A stretch of DNA of 17,778 nucleotides, from the NCBI GenBank assembly GCA_023395435.1, contig JAEWZG010000079.1:1-17778 (forward strand). Direction: 5' to 3'. Both the position numbers and the translations under genes were made by a program. The notes below the pieces were generated by a model. The model did not search any database. It was given only the letters and a program-made list of their open reading frames with translations, and was not told the origin of the DNA. This DNA comes from Bacillota bacterium. Lineage in GTDB: Bacteria; Bacillota; Clostridia; Oscillospirales; Ruminococcaceae. Below are positions 6,051 through 13,083 of the stretch, in pieces. Numbering within the stretch: position 1 is the first letter of the stretch; each line of letters opens with the position of its first letter.

Positions 6051-7334
6051 CTATCCGTTGAGTGCCTGATCAAGATCAGCAATAATATCATCAATATGTT
6101 CTGTTCCTATAGAAAGTCTTACTGTGTTAGGCTTAATGCCTTGTTCAAGAAGTTCGCTCTCTGAAAGCTGTGAATGAGTTGTTGAAGCTGGGTGAATTAC
6201 AAGACTCTTTACATCAGCAACATTGGCAAGAAGTGAGAAAATCTCAAGCCTGTCTATAAAATCCTGTGCTTCCTTTGCTCCGCCTTTAATATTGAAAGTG
6301 AATATTGATGCTCCGCCATTCGGGAAATATTTTTTATACAACTCGTGGTGCGGATGGCTTTCAATTAAAGGATGGCTGACACTTTCTACTTGTGGGTGAT
6401 TTGCGAGGAACTCAACTACCTTTAATGTATTTTCAACATGTCGTTCAACACGAAGTGATAAAGTTTCAAGCCCCTGAAGAAACAGGAATGCGTGAAGTGG
6501 CGCTATTGTTGCTCCTGTATCTCTAAGAAGTATTGCTCTTATTCTTACTATAAATGCTGCTGGTCCTACTGCTTTTGTAAAGCTTATTCCATGGTAGCTT
6601 GGATTAGGTTCAACAAGTGATGGGAATTTTCCTGAAGCTTCCCAATCAAACTTTCCACTGTCAACAATTACTCCACCGATAGCAGTTCCGTGACCGCCAA
6701 TGAATTTTGTTGCAGAGTGAACAACAATATCGGCACCATGTTCAAAAGGTCTTACAAGATAAGGTGTAGCAAATGTATTGTCCACAACAAGTGGAATATT
6801 ATGCTTATGTGCAATTTCTGCAACTGCTTCAATATCAATAAGTGTCGCATTCGGGTTGCCGATTGTTTCAATAAAAATTGCCTTTGTCTTTTCGTCTATT
6901 GCTTTTTCAAAAGCACCCTCTTCATCTGGATTCACGAATGTAGTAGTAATTCCGTATTCAGGGAGAGTATGTGCAAGTAGGTTGTATGTTCCACCATAAA
7001 TAGTCTGTGCTGAAACAATATTGTCACCAGCTTTTGCAAGATTTAAAAATGTGTATGTTATTGCTGCTGCACCTGATGCAACGCCCAAGGCTGCTACTCC
7101 ACCCTCAAGAGCGGCAATTCTCTTTTCAAAAACATCCTGTGTGGAGTTTGTCAATCTTCCGTAGATATTGCCTGCATCTGCAAGACCAAAGCGAGCTGCA
7201 GCGTGTGCTGAATTTTTAAAGACATATGATGTTGTCTGATATATCGGTACTGCTCTTGAATCTGATGCTGGATCAGCACTTTCCTGTCCAACGTGGAGCT
7301 GTAATGTTTCAAATTTATATTTTCTATTACTCAT
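6051..7334 (-). CDS. metY: O-acetylhomoserine sulfhydrylase (aminocarboxypropyltransferase)
   Basis: PLP enzyme of the Cys/Met metabolism (gamma-family) class that makes homocysteine directly from O-acetylhomoserine and sulfide. The 427 residues are typical of MetY rather than the shorter MetB/MetC (about 380-400). Visible features: PIYQTTSYVF (30-39), YGRLTNST (58-65), ASGAAA (86-91), D185 in VVDNTF (pairs with the PLP ring nitrogen), the PLP lysine K210 in SATKFIGGHGT, and SxGxEHIDDIIADL at the C-terminus. The start ATG has GAGG nine bases upstream. It is monocistronic by its terminator and is preceded by an unusual leader that probably controls translation. Another member of this PLP class is possible but less likely given the length and motifs. 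Confidence 0.92.
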   Translation of the reverse strand: MSNRKYKFETLQLHVGQESADPASDSRAVPIYQTTSYVFKNSAHAAARFGLADAGNIYGRLTNSTQDVFEKRIAALEGGVAALGVASGAAAITYTFLNLAKAGDNIVSAQTIYGGTYNLLAHTLPEYGITTTFVNPDEEGAFEKAIDEKTKAIFIETIGNPNATLIDIEAVAEIAHKHNIPLVVDNTFATPYLVRPFEHGADIVVHSATKFIGGHGTAIGGVIVDSGKFDWEASGKFPSLVEPNPSYHGISFTKAVGPAAFIVRIRAILLRDTGATIAPLHAFLFLQGLETLSLRVERHVENTLKVVEFLANHPQVESVSHPLIESHPHHELYKKYFPNGGASIFTFNIKGGAKEAQDFIDRLEIFSLLANVADVKSLVIHPASTTHSQLSESELLEQGIKPNTVRLSIGTEHIDDIIADLDQALNG

Positions 7335-7335
7335 T

Positions 7336-7462
7336 GTAAGTTACCTCTTTCATAATTTAAATTAAGTATCTGGCTTTGTTAGTTACTTACAACGGCACAT
7401 TCGCCCGTTCCTGAAGTTGTGTCTTAACATTTTAAATACTATTGAATACAAGTGAATGCACC
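7336..7462 (-). promoter_or_regulatory. Structured metY leader: candidate translational attenuator or unclassified riboswitch
   Basis: Reading the minus strand from about 7496, the leader contains GGUGCAUUC (7462-7454), which pairs over nine positions (two G-U) with GAAUGUGCC (7402-7394), enclosing 51 nt. Just after it, GUAAGU-A-ACU (7390-7381) can pair with GGU-A-ACUUAC (7345-7336), which covers the metY ribosome binding site GAGG (7347-7344). A five-codon ORF with two Cys codons ends exactly where that anti-RBS segment lies. No S-box (SAM-I) core or T-box motif was found. The pairings are seen; the regulatory role is inferred. Confidence 0.5.
7383..7400 (-). CDS. Candidate leader peptide Met-Cys-Arg-Cys-Lys before metY
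   Basis: ATG TGC CGT TGT AAG TAA reads 7400 to 7383, preceded by AGGA with an 8-base spacing. In the same frame a longer reading starts at ATG 7430 (15 codons, ending in the same five), but that start has no ribosome binding site. Two cysteine codons in five, upstream of a sulfide-assimilating enzyme, resemble known cysteine-responsive leader peptides. The start codon lies inside the 9-bp stem of the leader, so structure and translation would compete. It is short enough to be coincidence. Confidence 0.35.
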   Translation of the reverse strand: MCRCK

Positions 7463-7502
7463 TCTTTCTTTTATTATTATTCCTATCATTTTAGTATGAT
7501 TT

Positions 7503-7531
7503 ATTTTAACGTATAATTAATTCTTTGTCAA
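7503..7531 (-). promoter_or_regulatory. Promoter of metY
   Basis: The minus strand has TTGACA (7531-7526, perfect), a 17-bp spacer and TAAAAT (7508-7503, 5 of 6). The predicted start is near 7496, giving a leader of about 160 nt before metY, much longer than needed for simple initiation. Confidence 0.75.
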
Positions 7532-7601
7532 GAGATATTATGAAATTATTTATGTATAAATATTTTTGATAATAAGTATATAATTAAGTAGCAAAATTCA
7601 C

Positions 7602-7630
7602 TTTATTTATCGTATAATCTGCTATATAAT
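7602..7630 (+). promoter_or_regulatory. Weak candidate promoter for the CBS-domain gene
   Basis: Two perfect TATAAT hexamers occur at 7613-7618 and 7625-7630. The second has TTTATT 17 bp upstream (7602-7607, 3 of 6 matches). In such AT-rich sequence TATAAT can occur by chance, so the choice between them is uncertain. Confidence 0.35.
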
Positions 7631-7662
7631 AAATACAAGAATATTTTTAAGTGAGGGATATT

Positions 7663-8091
7663 ATGAATATTGCAATGCTTCTTAACCCGAAGTGTGAGAT
7701 TTCTTTTTTATACAGTAATGATACTGTCAGACAAGGTCTTGAACAGTTCAGAGTTCACAAATATACAGCTGTTCCTGTTCTGAATGACGATGGGAGCTAT
7801 TATGGTATCATCAGGGATAAGGAGTTCCTGATGTATGTTTTAGAAAGTGATAATTACTCAATCAAGGATTTTGAAGACATAAGAATAAATGAAATAATAA
7901 ATGCAGGCTCAAATCCACCTGTCAACATTAATGCTTCAGCTGAAGAGCTTATTTCAAGAATTACCGATTTTAACTTTGTACCTGTTGTCGACAGCAGAAA
8001 TTATTTTGTCGGTATTATAACAAGAAAAAAAGTTATAAATTATCTTACAAAGATTATCTCAGATTATATACCCGCTACTGTAAATGAATAA
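7663..8091 (+). CDS. Stand-alone CBS-domain pair protein
   Basis: A 142-residue cytoplasmic protein made of two CBS motifs and nothing else: the first around residues 18-58 (YSNDTVRQGLEQFRVHKYTAVPVLNDDGSYYGIIRDKEFL), the second around 88-128 (NASAEELISRITDFNFVPVVDSRNYFVGIITRKKVI). Such pairs form a Bateman module that binds adenosyl ligands (AMP, ATP, SAM and others). With no catalytic or membrane domain it would act as a sensor or partner protein. I start it at ATG 7663, with GAGG upstream; an in-frame GTG at 7651 would begin inside that site. It is the only plus-strand gene in the window and diverges from metY, which makes a link to sulfur/SAM status conceivable but unproven. Confidence 0.85.
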   Translation: MNIAMLLNPKCEISFLYSNDTVRQGLEQFRVHKYTAVPVLNDDGSYYGIIRDKEFLMYVLESDNYSIKDFEDIRINEIINAGSNPPVNINASAEELISRITDFNFVPVVDSRNYFVGIITRKKVINYLTKIISDYIPATVNE

Positions 8092-8093
8092 TA

Positions 8094-8128
8094 TTAAAAC
8101 CGACAGGCTGAATGTCTGTCGGTTTTAA
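8094..8128. terminator. Bidirectional terminator between the CBS gene and ilvD
   Basis: A perfect 13-bp inverted repeat with a 9-base loop (arms 8094-8106 and 8116-8128, core ACCGACAG/CTGTCGGT) lies between the converging genes. It begins three bases after the CBS gene stop and 20 bases beyond the ilvD stop. TTTT within the arms on both strands supports use in both directions. Confidence 0.85.
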
Positions 8129-8147
8129 ATTTGTCTGCTTAAATTAA

Positions 8148-9803
8148 TCAGTTCAAGATTGCCCCAGATGCACCACCAGAAACCATTGACGAATAGCGCT
8201 TTAGGTATCCCGATAGCTCCTTTGTTTTAGGAACAAAGTTCTTCATACGCTCTGCAAGGATATCTTCATCAACCTTTAACTCTATGCTATTTTCAGGAAT
8301 ATTGATACTGATGATGTCACCTTCCTCAACAACTCCGATTAGTCCGCCAGATGCCGCCTCTGGTGTTATGTGACCTACACAAGCTCCTCTTGTGGCTCCG
8401 CTGAAGCGACCATCGGTAATCAGAGCTACACTATTGCCAAGACCCATTCCCATGATAGTTGAAGTCGGGTTGAGCATTTCACGCATTCCCGGACCGCCTT
8501 TTGGTCCTTCATAACGTATAACAACTACATCACCGGCAACGATTTTGCCGGCATTGATAGCAGTCTGCGCATCTTCTTCACAATCAAATACTCTAGCTGG
8601 GCCCTCATGCACAAGCATTTCGGGGAGCACCGCCGAGCGTTTTACAACACTGCCTTCTGGTGCAAGATTACCCCTGAGCACAGCAATTCCACCAGTTTCA
8701 CTGTATGGATTATCAATAGGACGAATAACCTCGTGATTTAAATTTATGCAATCCTTTATATTCTCACCAATTGTTTTGCCAGTGACCGTAATACAATCGG
8801 TATTGAGCAGATTTTTCTTATTGAGTTCGTTCATTACGGCGTAAACACCGCCTGCTTCGTCAAGTTCTTCGATATAAGTTCTACCTGCAGGAGCAAGATG
8901 ACAAAGATTTGGCGTATGCTCGCTGATTTTATTGGCAATATCAAGATTAATCTCAACTCCACATTCGTGAGCAATGGCAGGTAAATGCAGCATACTGTTA
9001 GTGGAACAGCCAAGAGCCATATCAACAGTAAGTGCGTTCATTATTGCCTCCTCAGTCATAATATCACGAGGACGGATGTTCTTGCGAAGCATTTCCATTA
9101 CCGCCATACCAGCATGCTTTGCAAGTTCAATTCGTGCTGAATATACTGCTGGTATTGTGCCGTTTCCACGAAGTCCCATTCCGAGCACCTCAGTCAGACA
9201 ATTCATAGAATTTGCAGTATACATTCCAGAACACGAACCACAGGTAGGGCAGGTTTTACATTCAAATTCATGGAGCTTTTCCTCCGTAATTTTGCCTGCA
9301 TTATACTCGCCAACAGCTTCAGAAATAGATGAAAAGCTGATTTTTTCTCCATTAATGCGCCCTGCAAGCATTGGCCCGCCACTTACGAATACAGTAGGAA
9401 TATTTAATCTTGCAGCAGCCATTAAAAGTCCAGGAACATTTTTGTCACAGTTCGGTACCATTACAAGAGCATCAAAACCGTGTGCCATTGTCATTGCTTC
9501 AGTAGAGTCGGCAATAAGGTCACGGGTAACAAGTGAATATTTCATACCTGTATGCCCCATAGCTATACCATCACATACAGCGATTGCAGGGAAAACAACA
9601 GGAGTTCCACCCGCCATTGCAACACCAAGCTTTACTGCATCAACAATCTTATCAAGATTCATATGTCCTGGTACAATCTCGTTATATGAGCTGACTATAC
9701 CAACCAAAGGTCGATAAATTTCTTCTTCGGTAAGTCCAAGGGCATGATAAAGCGCCCTGTGAGGTGCGTTATGCGTACCTATTTTTAAAGAATCACTTTT
9801 CAT
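8148..9803 (-). CDS. ilvD: Dihydroxy-acid dehydratase
   Basis: Fourth step of the common Ile/Val pathway: dehydrates 2,3-dihydroxy acids to 2-oxo acids. The 551 residues are normal. Family motifs: AVCDGIAMGHTGM, NCDKNVPGLLMAAARLNIP (cluster Cys plus Asp and Lys of the metal site), TCGSCSGMYTANSMNCLTEVLGM, and C-terminal ITDGRFSGATRG. The segment YNEIVPGHMNL has Gly where [2Fe-2S]-type enzymes have Cys (TPCN), as in E. coli IlvD, so an oxygen-labile cluster is likely. I start at ATG 9803, with AAAGGA upstream, giving MKSDSLKIG; the frame stays open to 9845, but the extra 14 residues are not family-like. Last gene of the operon, 66 bp after ilvC. Confidence 0.95.
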   Translation of the reverse strand: MKSDSLKIGTHNAPHRALYHALGLTEEEIYRPLVGIVSSYNEIVPGHMNLDKIVDAVKLGVAMAGGTPVVFPAIAVCDGIAMGHTGMKYSLVTRDLIADSTEAMTMAHGFDALVMVPNCDKNVPGLLMAAARLNIPTVFVSGGPMLAGRINGEKISFSSISEAVGEYNAGKITEEKLHEFECKTCPTCGSCSGMYTANSMNCLTEVLGMGLRGNGTIPAVYSARIELAKHAGMAVMEMLRKNIRPRDIMTEEAIMNALTVDMALGCSTNSMLHLPAIAHECGVEINLDIANKISEHTPNLCHLAPAGRTYIEELDEAGGVYAVMNELNKKNLLNTDCITVTGKTIGENIKDCINLNHEVIRPIDNPYSETGGIAVLRGNLAPEGSVVKRSAVLPEMLVHEGPARVFDCEEDAQTAINAGKIVAGDVVVIRYEGPKGGPGMREMLNPTSTIMGMGLGNSVALITDGRFSGATRGACVGHITPEAASGGLIGVVEEGDIISINIPENSIELKVDEDILAERMKNFVPKTKELSGYLKRYSSMVSGGASGAILN

Positions 9804-9869
9804 AGTTTTATTCCTTTCATAGGGATTAAGCCGAAAGAAAAACAAACATATTCCCTATATAATTCAAAA

Positions 9870-10886
9870 TTAATTGTTGATAAGCTTATCTTCATCGCTC
9901 CAACTGTAGAGCTTTCTGATATCAGCACCAACAACCTCACTTGGATGCTCGCTTGCAATCTTACGCATAGCGTTGAAGTGAACCTGAGCACTAGCAGAAG
10001 ACATATCAAGAAGGAAATCTTTTGCGAAAGTTCCATCCTGAATATCCTTAAGAACCTGCTTCATTGCTTTCTTTGTATCATCAGTGATAATCTTTGGTCC
10101 AGTGATGTAATCACCATATTCAGCAGTATTTGATACTGAATATCTCATACCAGCAAAACCACTTTGATAGATAAGATCAACAATAAGCTTCATTTCGTGG
10201 ATACACTCAAAATATGCATTTCTTGGATCATATCCTGCCTCAACTAAAGTTTCATAACCCGCCTGCATCAATGCGCAAACACCGCCACAAAGTACTGCCT
10301 GCTCACCAAACAAATCAGTTTCAGTTTCTGTGCGGAAGTTAGTTTCAAGAACACCTGCTCTTGCGCCACCAATTCCGAGAGCATAAGCAAGGCCTAAATC
10401 CCACGCATCACCTGTTGCATCCTGTTCTACAGCAATTAGACAAGGAACGCCTTTTCCTAACTGATACTCAGAACGAACAGTATGACCAGGTCCTTTTGGT
10501 GCAACCATAATGACATTTACATTCTTCGGTGGCTTAATACAACCATAATGAATGTTAAATCCATGAGCAAAAGCAAGTGTCTTGCCCTCAGTAAGATTTG
10601 GCTCAATACTTGTTTTATAAAGCTCTGCCTGATATTCGTCGTTAATGAGAATCATAATGATATCTGCAGCCTTTGTAGCTTCTGCACTTGTCATAACCTT
10701 CAATCCCTGTGACTCTGCTTTTGCCCAGCTTTTTGAGCCTTCATAAAGACCAATAACAACATTTACACCGCTGTCCTTAAGGTTTAATGCATGGGCATGC
10801 CCCTGCGAACCGTATCCAATAATTGCAACTGTCTTTCCTGAAAGCTTCTGAAGATCACAATCCTGCTGATAAAAAATTCTTGCCAT
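9870..10886 (-). CDS. ilvC: Ketol-acid reductoisomerase (class I)
   Basis: Isomerises and reduces acetolactate or acetohydroxybutyrate to the dihydroxy acid. The 338 residues match the short class I enzyme: Rossmann domain with GYGSQG (24-29), then the all-helical domain with ETDLFGEQAVLCGG and YFECIHEMKLIVDLIYQSG carrying the metal-binding acidic residues. In the cofactor-specificity loop (IGLYEGSKSW, 45-54) the usual Arg after GL is Tyr48, while Ser51 and Ser53 are kept; this may shift the NADPH/NADH preference. AGAGG precedes the ATG, and the gene follows ilvN by 21 bp. Confidence 0.96.
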   Translation of the reverse strand: MARIFYQQDCDLQKLSGKTVAIIGYGSQGHAHALNLKDSGVNVVIGLYEGSKSWAKAESQGLKVMTSAEATKAADIIMILINDEYQAELYKTSIEPNLTEGKTLAFAHGFNIHYGCIKPPKNVNVIMVAPKGPGHTVRSEYQLGKGVPCLIAVEQDATGDAWDLGLAYALGIGGARAGVLETNFRTETETDLFGEQAVLCGGVCALMQAGYETLVEAGYDPRNAYFECIHEMKLIVDLIYQSGFAGMRYSVSNTAEYGDYITGPKIITDDTKKAMKQVLKDIQDGTFAKDFLLDMSSASAQVHFNAMRKIASEHPSEVVGADIRKLYSWSDEDKLINN

Positions 10887-10907
10887 AATAATTACCTCTT
10901 TCTTTTT

Positions 10908-11423
10908 TTATAAATTTATAATTTGACGGATAGTCGTACTACCTTTTTCAAGCGACACATTGCCTGTTCGGCAGATTTCAAGTATCTTATAGTCACGCAA
11001 AATATTAATAAAGTCATCTATTTTTCTCGAATCGTCTGCAAGACGAAGCATTATATAATCCTTTGAATAATCCACAGTCTGAGCACTAAAAGCATCTGCG
11101 GCTGTTTTAATTTCATCACGAGTTTCAGGACTATTCTCCATTTTGATGAGCAACAATTCACAGCTTACAGAATTATGTGCATCAAACTCTTTAATAGAAC
11201 AAACGTCTGGAAGCTTATACAACTGATTTACAAGCTGCTGCTTATTGTCTTCATCACCACTGAAAACAACAGTAATACGTGAATATTCGCTGGATTCTGT
11301 TTCGCTAACAGTTAGTGCGCTGATATTGAACTGACGTCTTCTGAACATACTTGTAACTCTATTTAGTACGCCAAAATGGTTCCGAACCAGCACCGCAATG
11401 GTATATCTGTTCAAATCAGTCAC
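10908..11423 (-). CDS. ilvN: Acetolactate synthase small (regulatory) subunit
   Basis: Regulatory partner of IlvB that confers full activity and feedback control by branched-chain amino acids. The 171 residues fit the usual size (about 160-175). An N-terminal ACT domain spans about residues 6-80 (YTIAVLVRNHFGVLNRVTSMFRRRQFNISALTVSETE), followed by the family C-terminal domain with LLLIKM and ILRDYKILEICRTG. The start is GTG (11423-11421), overlapping the end of ilvB by 8 bp, which implies coupled translation and a fixed subunit ratio. The start is supported by alignment of the ACT domain near the N-terminus. ilvH is an alternative name. Confidence 0.93.
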   Translation of the reverse strand: MTDLNRYTIAVLVRNHFGVLNRVTSMFRRRQFNISALTVSETESSEYSRITVVFSGDEDNKQQLVNQLYKLPDVCSIKEFDAHNSVSCELLLIKMENSPETRDEIKTAADAFSAQTVDYSKDYIMLRLADDSRKIDDFINILRDYKILEICRTGNVSLEKGSTTIRQIINL

Positions 11424-13083
11424 CTACCTTTACTATAATATCATCCATACTTCCACCAGGTGGCAACATAGGAAGAACAAATTCATCCTTATCAATTGTG
11501 CAATCAATAATATATGGACCTTTCATCTCAAACGCCTTTTCAAGAGCTGAGCTTAATTCTTCAACGGATGAAACTGCTTCTCCATCAGCACCAAAGGAAC
11601 GTGCTAATGATACAAAATCGGTTTTACGATTAAGAATTGAGTTGGAATAGTGCTTGTTAAAGAATAATGTCTGCCATTGTCGCACCATACCAAGAACACC
11701 ATTATTCATAATAAGAATAACAACAGGTATATTGTAGGTAACAACGGTTGCAAGCTCATTTAAGCACATACCGAAGCCCCCGTCACCAGTAACAAGAACG
11801 CTTCTTTCCTTTGTACCAAAAGCTGCACCAATAGCAGCACCAAGTCCGAATCCCATTGTACCAAGTCCACCGCTTGTAACAAACCTTCGTGATTTACTGA
11901 AGGATAAACTTTGTGCCGACCACATCTGATGCTGACCAACATCGGTACAAACAGCAGTGTTCTCTCCCAGATATTTATTTAATGTTAGTAATGCACTTCT
12001 CGGTGTTAAGCAATCCCTGTTATCAAGATTATTATACTCTTCCTGCCTGAAAGTATCAATTACTTTAGTCCAATCAGGCTTCTTATTTTCATTAATCATT
12101 GGAATAAGCTTTTTAAGAGTCAGCTTCACATCACCTCTAAGTCCACAAGTAGAATTCACTGTTTTAGAAAGCTCTGAGCCGTCAACATCAATATGAATAA
12201 TCTTCGCGCCCGTTGCGAACTTAGTGCGATCTCCTGTTACACGGTCATTAAACCGAACTCCGAGTGAAATAATCAGGTCCGCATGGTGCATTGCCATTGA
12301 AGAAGCATAATGCCCGTGCATTCCCTGCATACCAAGAAAGCGTGGATGCTCGGTTGGTATTGCCGATAGTCCCATCATTGAGCAACCCATTGGTGCGTCA
12401 ATCTTATCAGCAAGCTTTAGCATTTCATCCTGAGCATTTGATGTAATAAGACCACCACCGAAGTAAATAAAAGGACGCCTTGCTGAATTAATATATTCGG
12501 CAGCTTCTTCTATTCTGATATCCTTTGCCGCATAAGGTTCTTCAGCCTCAGCAGGAGAAGCTGGCGTATATTCACATTTTGCAATCTGAACATCTTTTGG
12601 AATATCTATCAGTACTGGCCCTGGTCTGCCTGATTTTGCAAGAGTAAAGGCTTCACGAACGGTATCTGCCAGCTGTTCTACAGATCCTACAAAATAGTTG
12701 TGCTTTGTTATCGGCAATGTAACACCAGTAATGTCAATTTCCTGAAAGCTATCAGTACCTATTTGTGTTGTTGGTACATTTCCACAGATAGCAACAAGCG
12801 GAATAGAATCCATGTATGCAGTTGCAATCCCAGTCACGAGGTTTGTTGCCCCTGGCCCTGAAGTAGAAATTACTACCCCTACCTTACCAGTTGTTCTTGC
12901 ATATCCGTCTGCTGCATGTGCAGCACCCTGTTCATGGGCGGTAAGGATATGGTTGATTTCGTTCTGATATTTGTACAAACTGTCGTATACGAACAAAATT
13001 TGTCCACCTGGATAGCCAAAAACAGTGTCACAACCTTGCTCTATCAAGGTGTTTATAAGTATATCTGCACCGGAAAGAATCAT
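11416..13083 (-). CDS. ilvB: Acetolactate synthase large (catalytic) subunit
   Basis: TPP-dependent enzyme joining two pyruvates, or pyruvate plus 2-oxobutanoate. The 555 residues show the three-domain layout: N-terminal domain with GYPGGQ and catalytic Glu51 in AHEQGAAHAADGYAR, a central FAD-binding domain (YFGGGL, MGMQGMHG), and a C-terminal TPP domain with GDGGFGMCLNEL followed by IPVVILIMNNGVLGMVRQWQ. The conserved QWQ and LPMLPPGG stretches favour biosynthetic (IlvB) over catabolic (AlsS) acetolactate synthase, as does the adjoining small subunit. Its ATG overlaps the leuB stop by 4 bp (ATGA), with AAGGGGG upstream inside leuB. Confidence 0.96.
   Translation of the reverse strand: MILSGADILINTLIEQGCDTVFGYPGGQILFVYDSLYKYQNEINHILTAHEQGAAHAADGYARTTGKVGVVISTSGPGATNLVTGIATAYMDSIPLVAICGNVPTTQIGTDSFQEIDITGVTLPITKHNYFVGSVEQLADTVREAFTLAKSGRPGPVLIDIPKDVQIAKCEYTPASPAEAEEPYAAKDIRIEEAAEYINSARRPFIYFGGGLITSNAQDEMLKLADKIDAPMGCSMMGLSAIPTEHPRFLGMQGMHGHYASSMAMHHADLIISLGVRFNDRVTGDRTKFATGAKIIHIDVDGSELSKTVNSTCGLRGDVKLTLKKLIPMINENKKPDWTKVIDTFRQEEYNNLDNRDCLTPRSALLTLNKYLGENTAVCTDVGQHQMWSAQSLSFSKSRRFVTSGGLGTMGFGLGAAIGAAFGTKERSVLVTGDGGFGMCLNELATVVTYNIPVVILIMNNGVLGMVRQWQTLFFNKHYSNSILNRKTDFVSLARSFGADGEAVSSVEELSSALEKAFEMKGPYIIDCTIDKDEFVLPMLPPGGSMDDIIVKVGD

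Noticed and set aside
7335..7500. S-box (SAM-I) or lysine riboswitch in the metY leader
   Set aside because: The S-box GGCAACC and GAGGGA elements are absent. The GAGGUGC and GCCG resemblance to the lysine riboswitch is limited to one helix, the leader is too short, and the downstream helices are missing. Kept only as an unclassified leader.
7651..7662. GTG start for the CBS-domain protein (MRDI extension)
   Set aside because: The GTG is part of the GTGAGGGA ribosome binding site for the ATG at 7663.
8974..9717. 247-codon open frame on the plus strand opposite ilvD
   Set aside because: It lies wholly antisense to a well-matched ilvD, has no convincing ribosome binding site, and its Ser/Ile/Pro-rich translation resembles no family. 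The same holds for the plus-strand frames at 14749-15303, 15194-15538 and 15547-16077 opposite leuC and ridA.
9804..9845. Fourteen-residue N-terminal extension of IlvD (MFFFRLNPYERNKT)
   Set aside because: It covers the AAAGGA ribosome binding site of the ATG at 9803, and IlvD homologues start near the KIG..NAP segment.
9819..9858. ATAGGGA/TCCCTAT inverted repeat between ilvC and ilvD
   Set aside because: Only 7 bp with a 26-base loop and no U-tract; too weak to call a terminator or attenuator.
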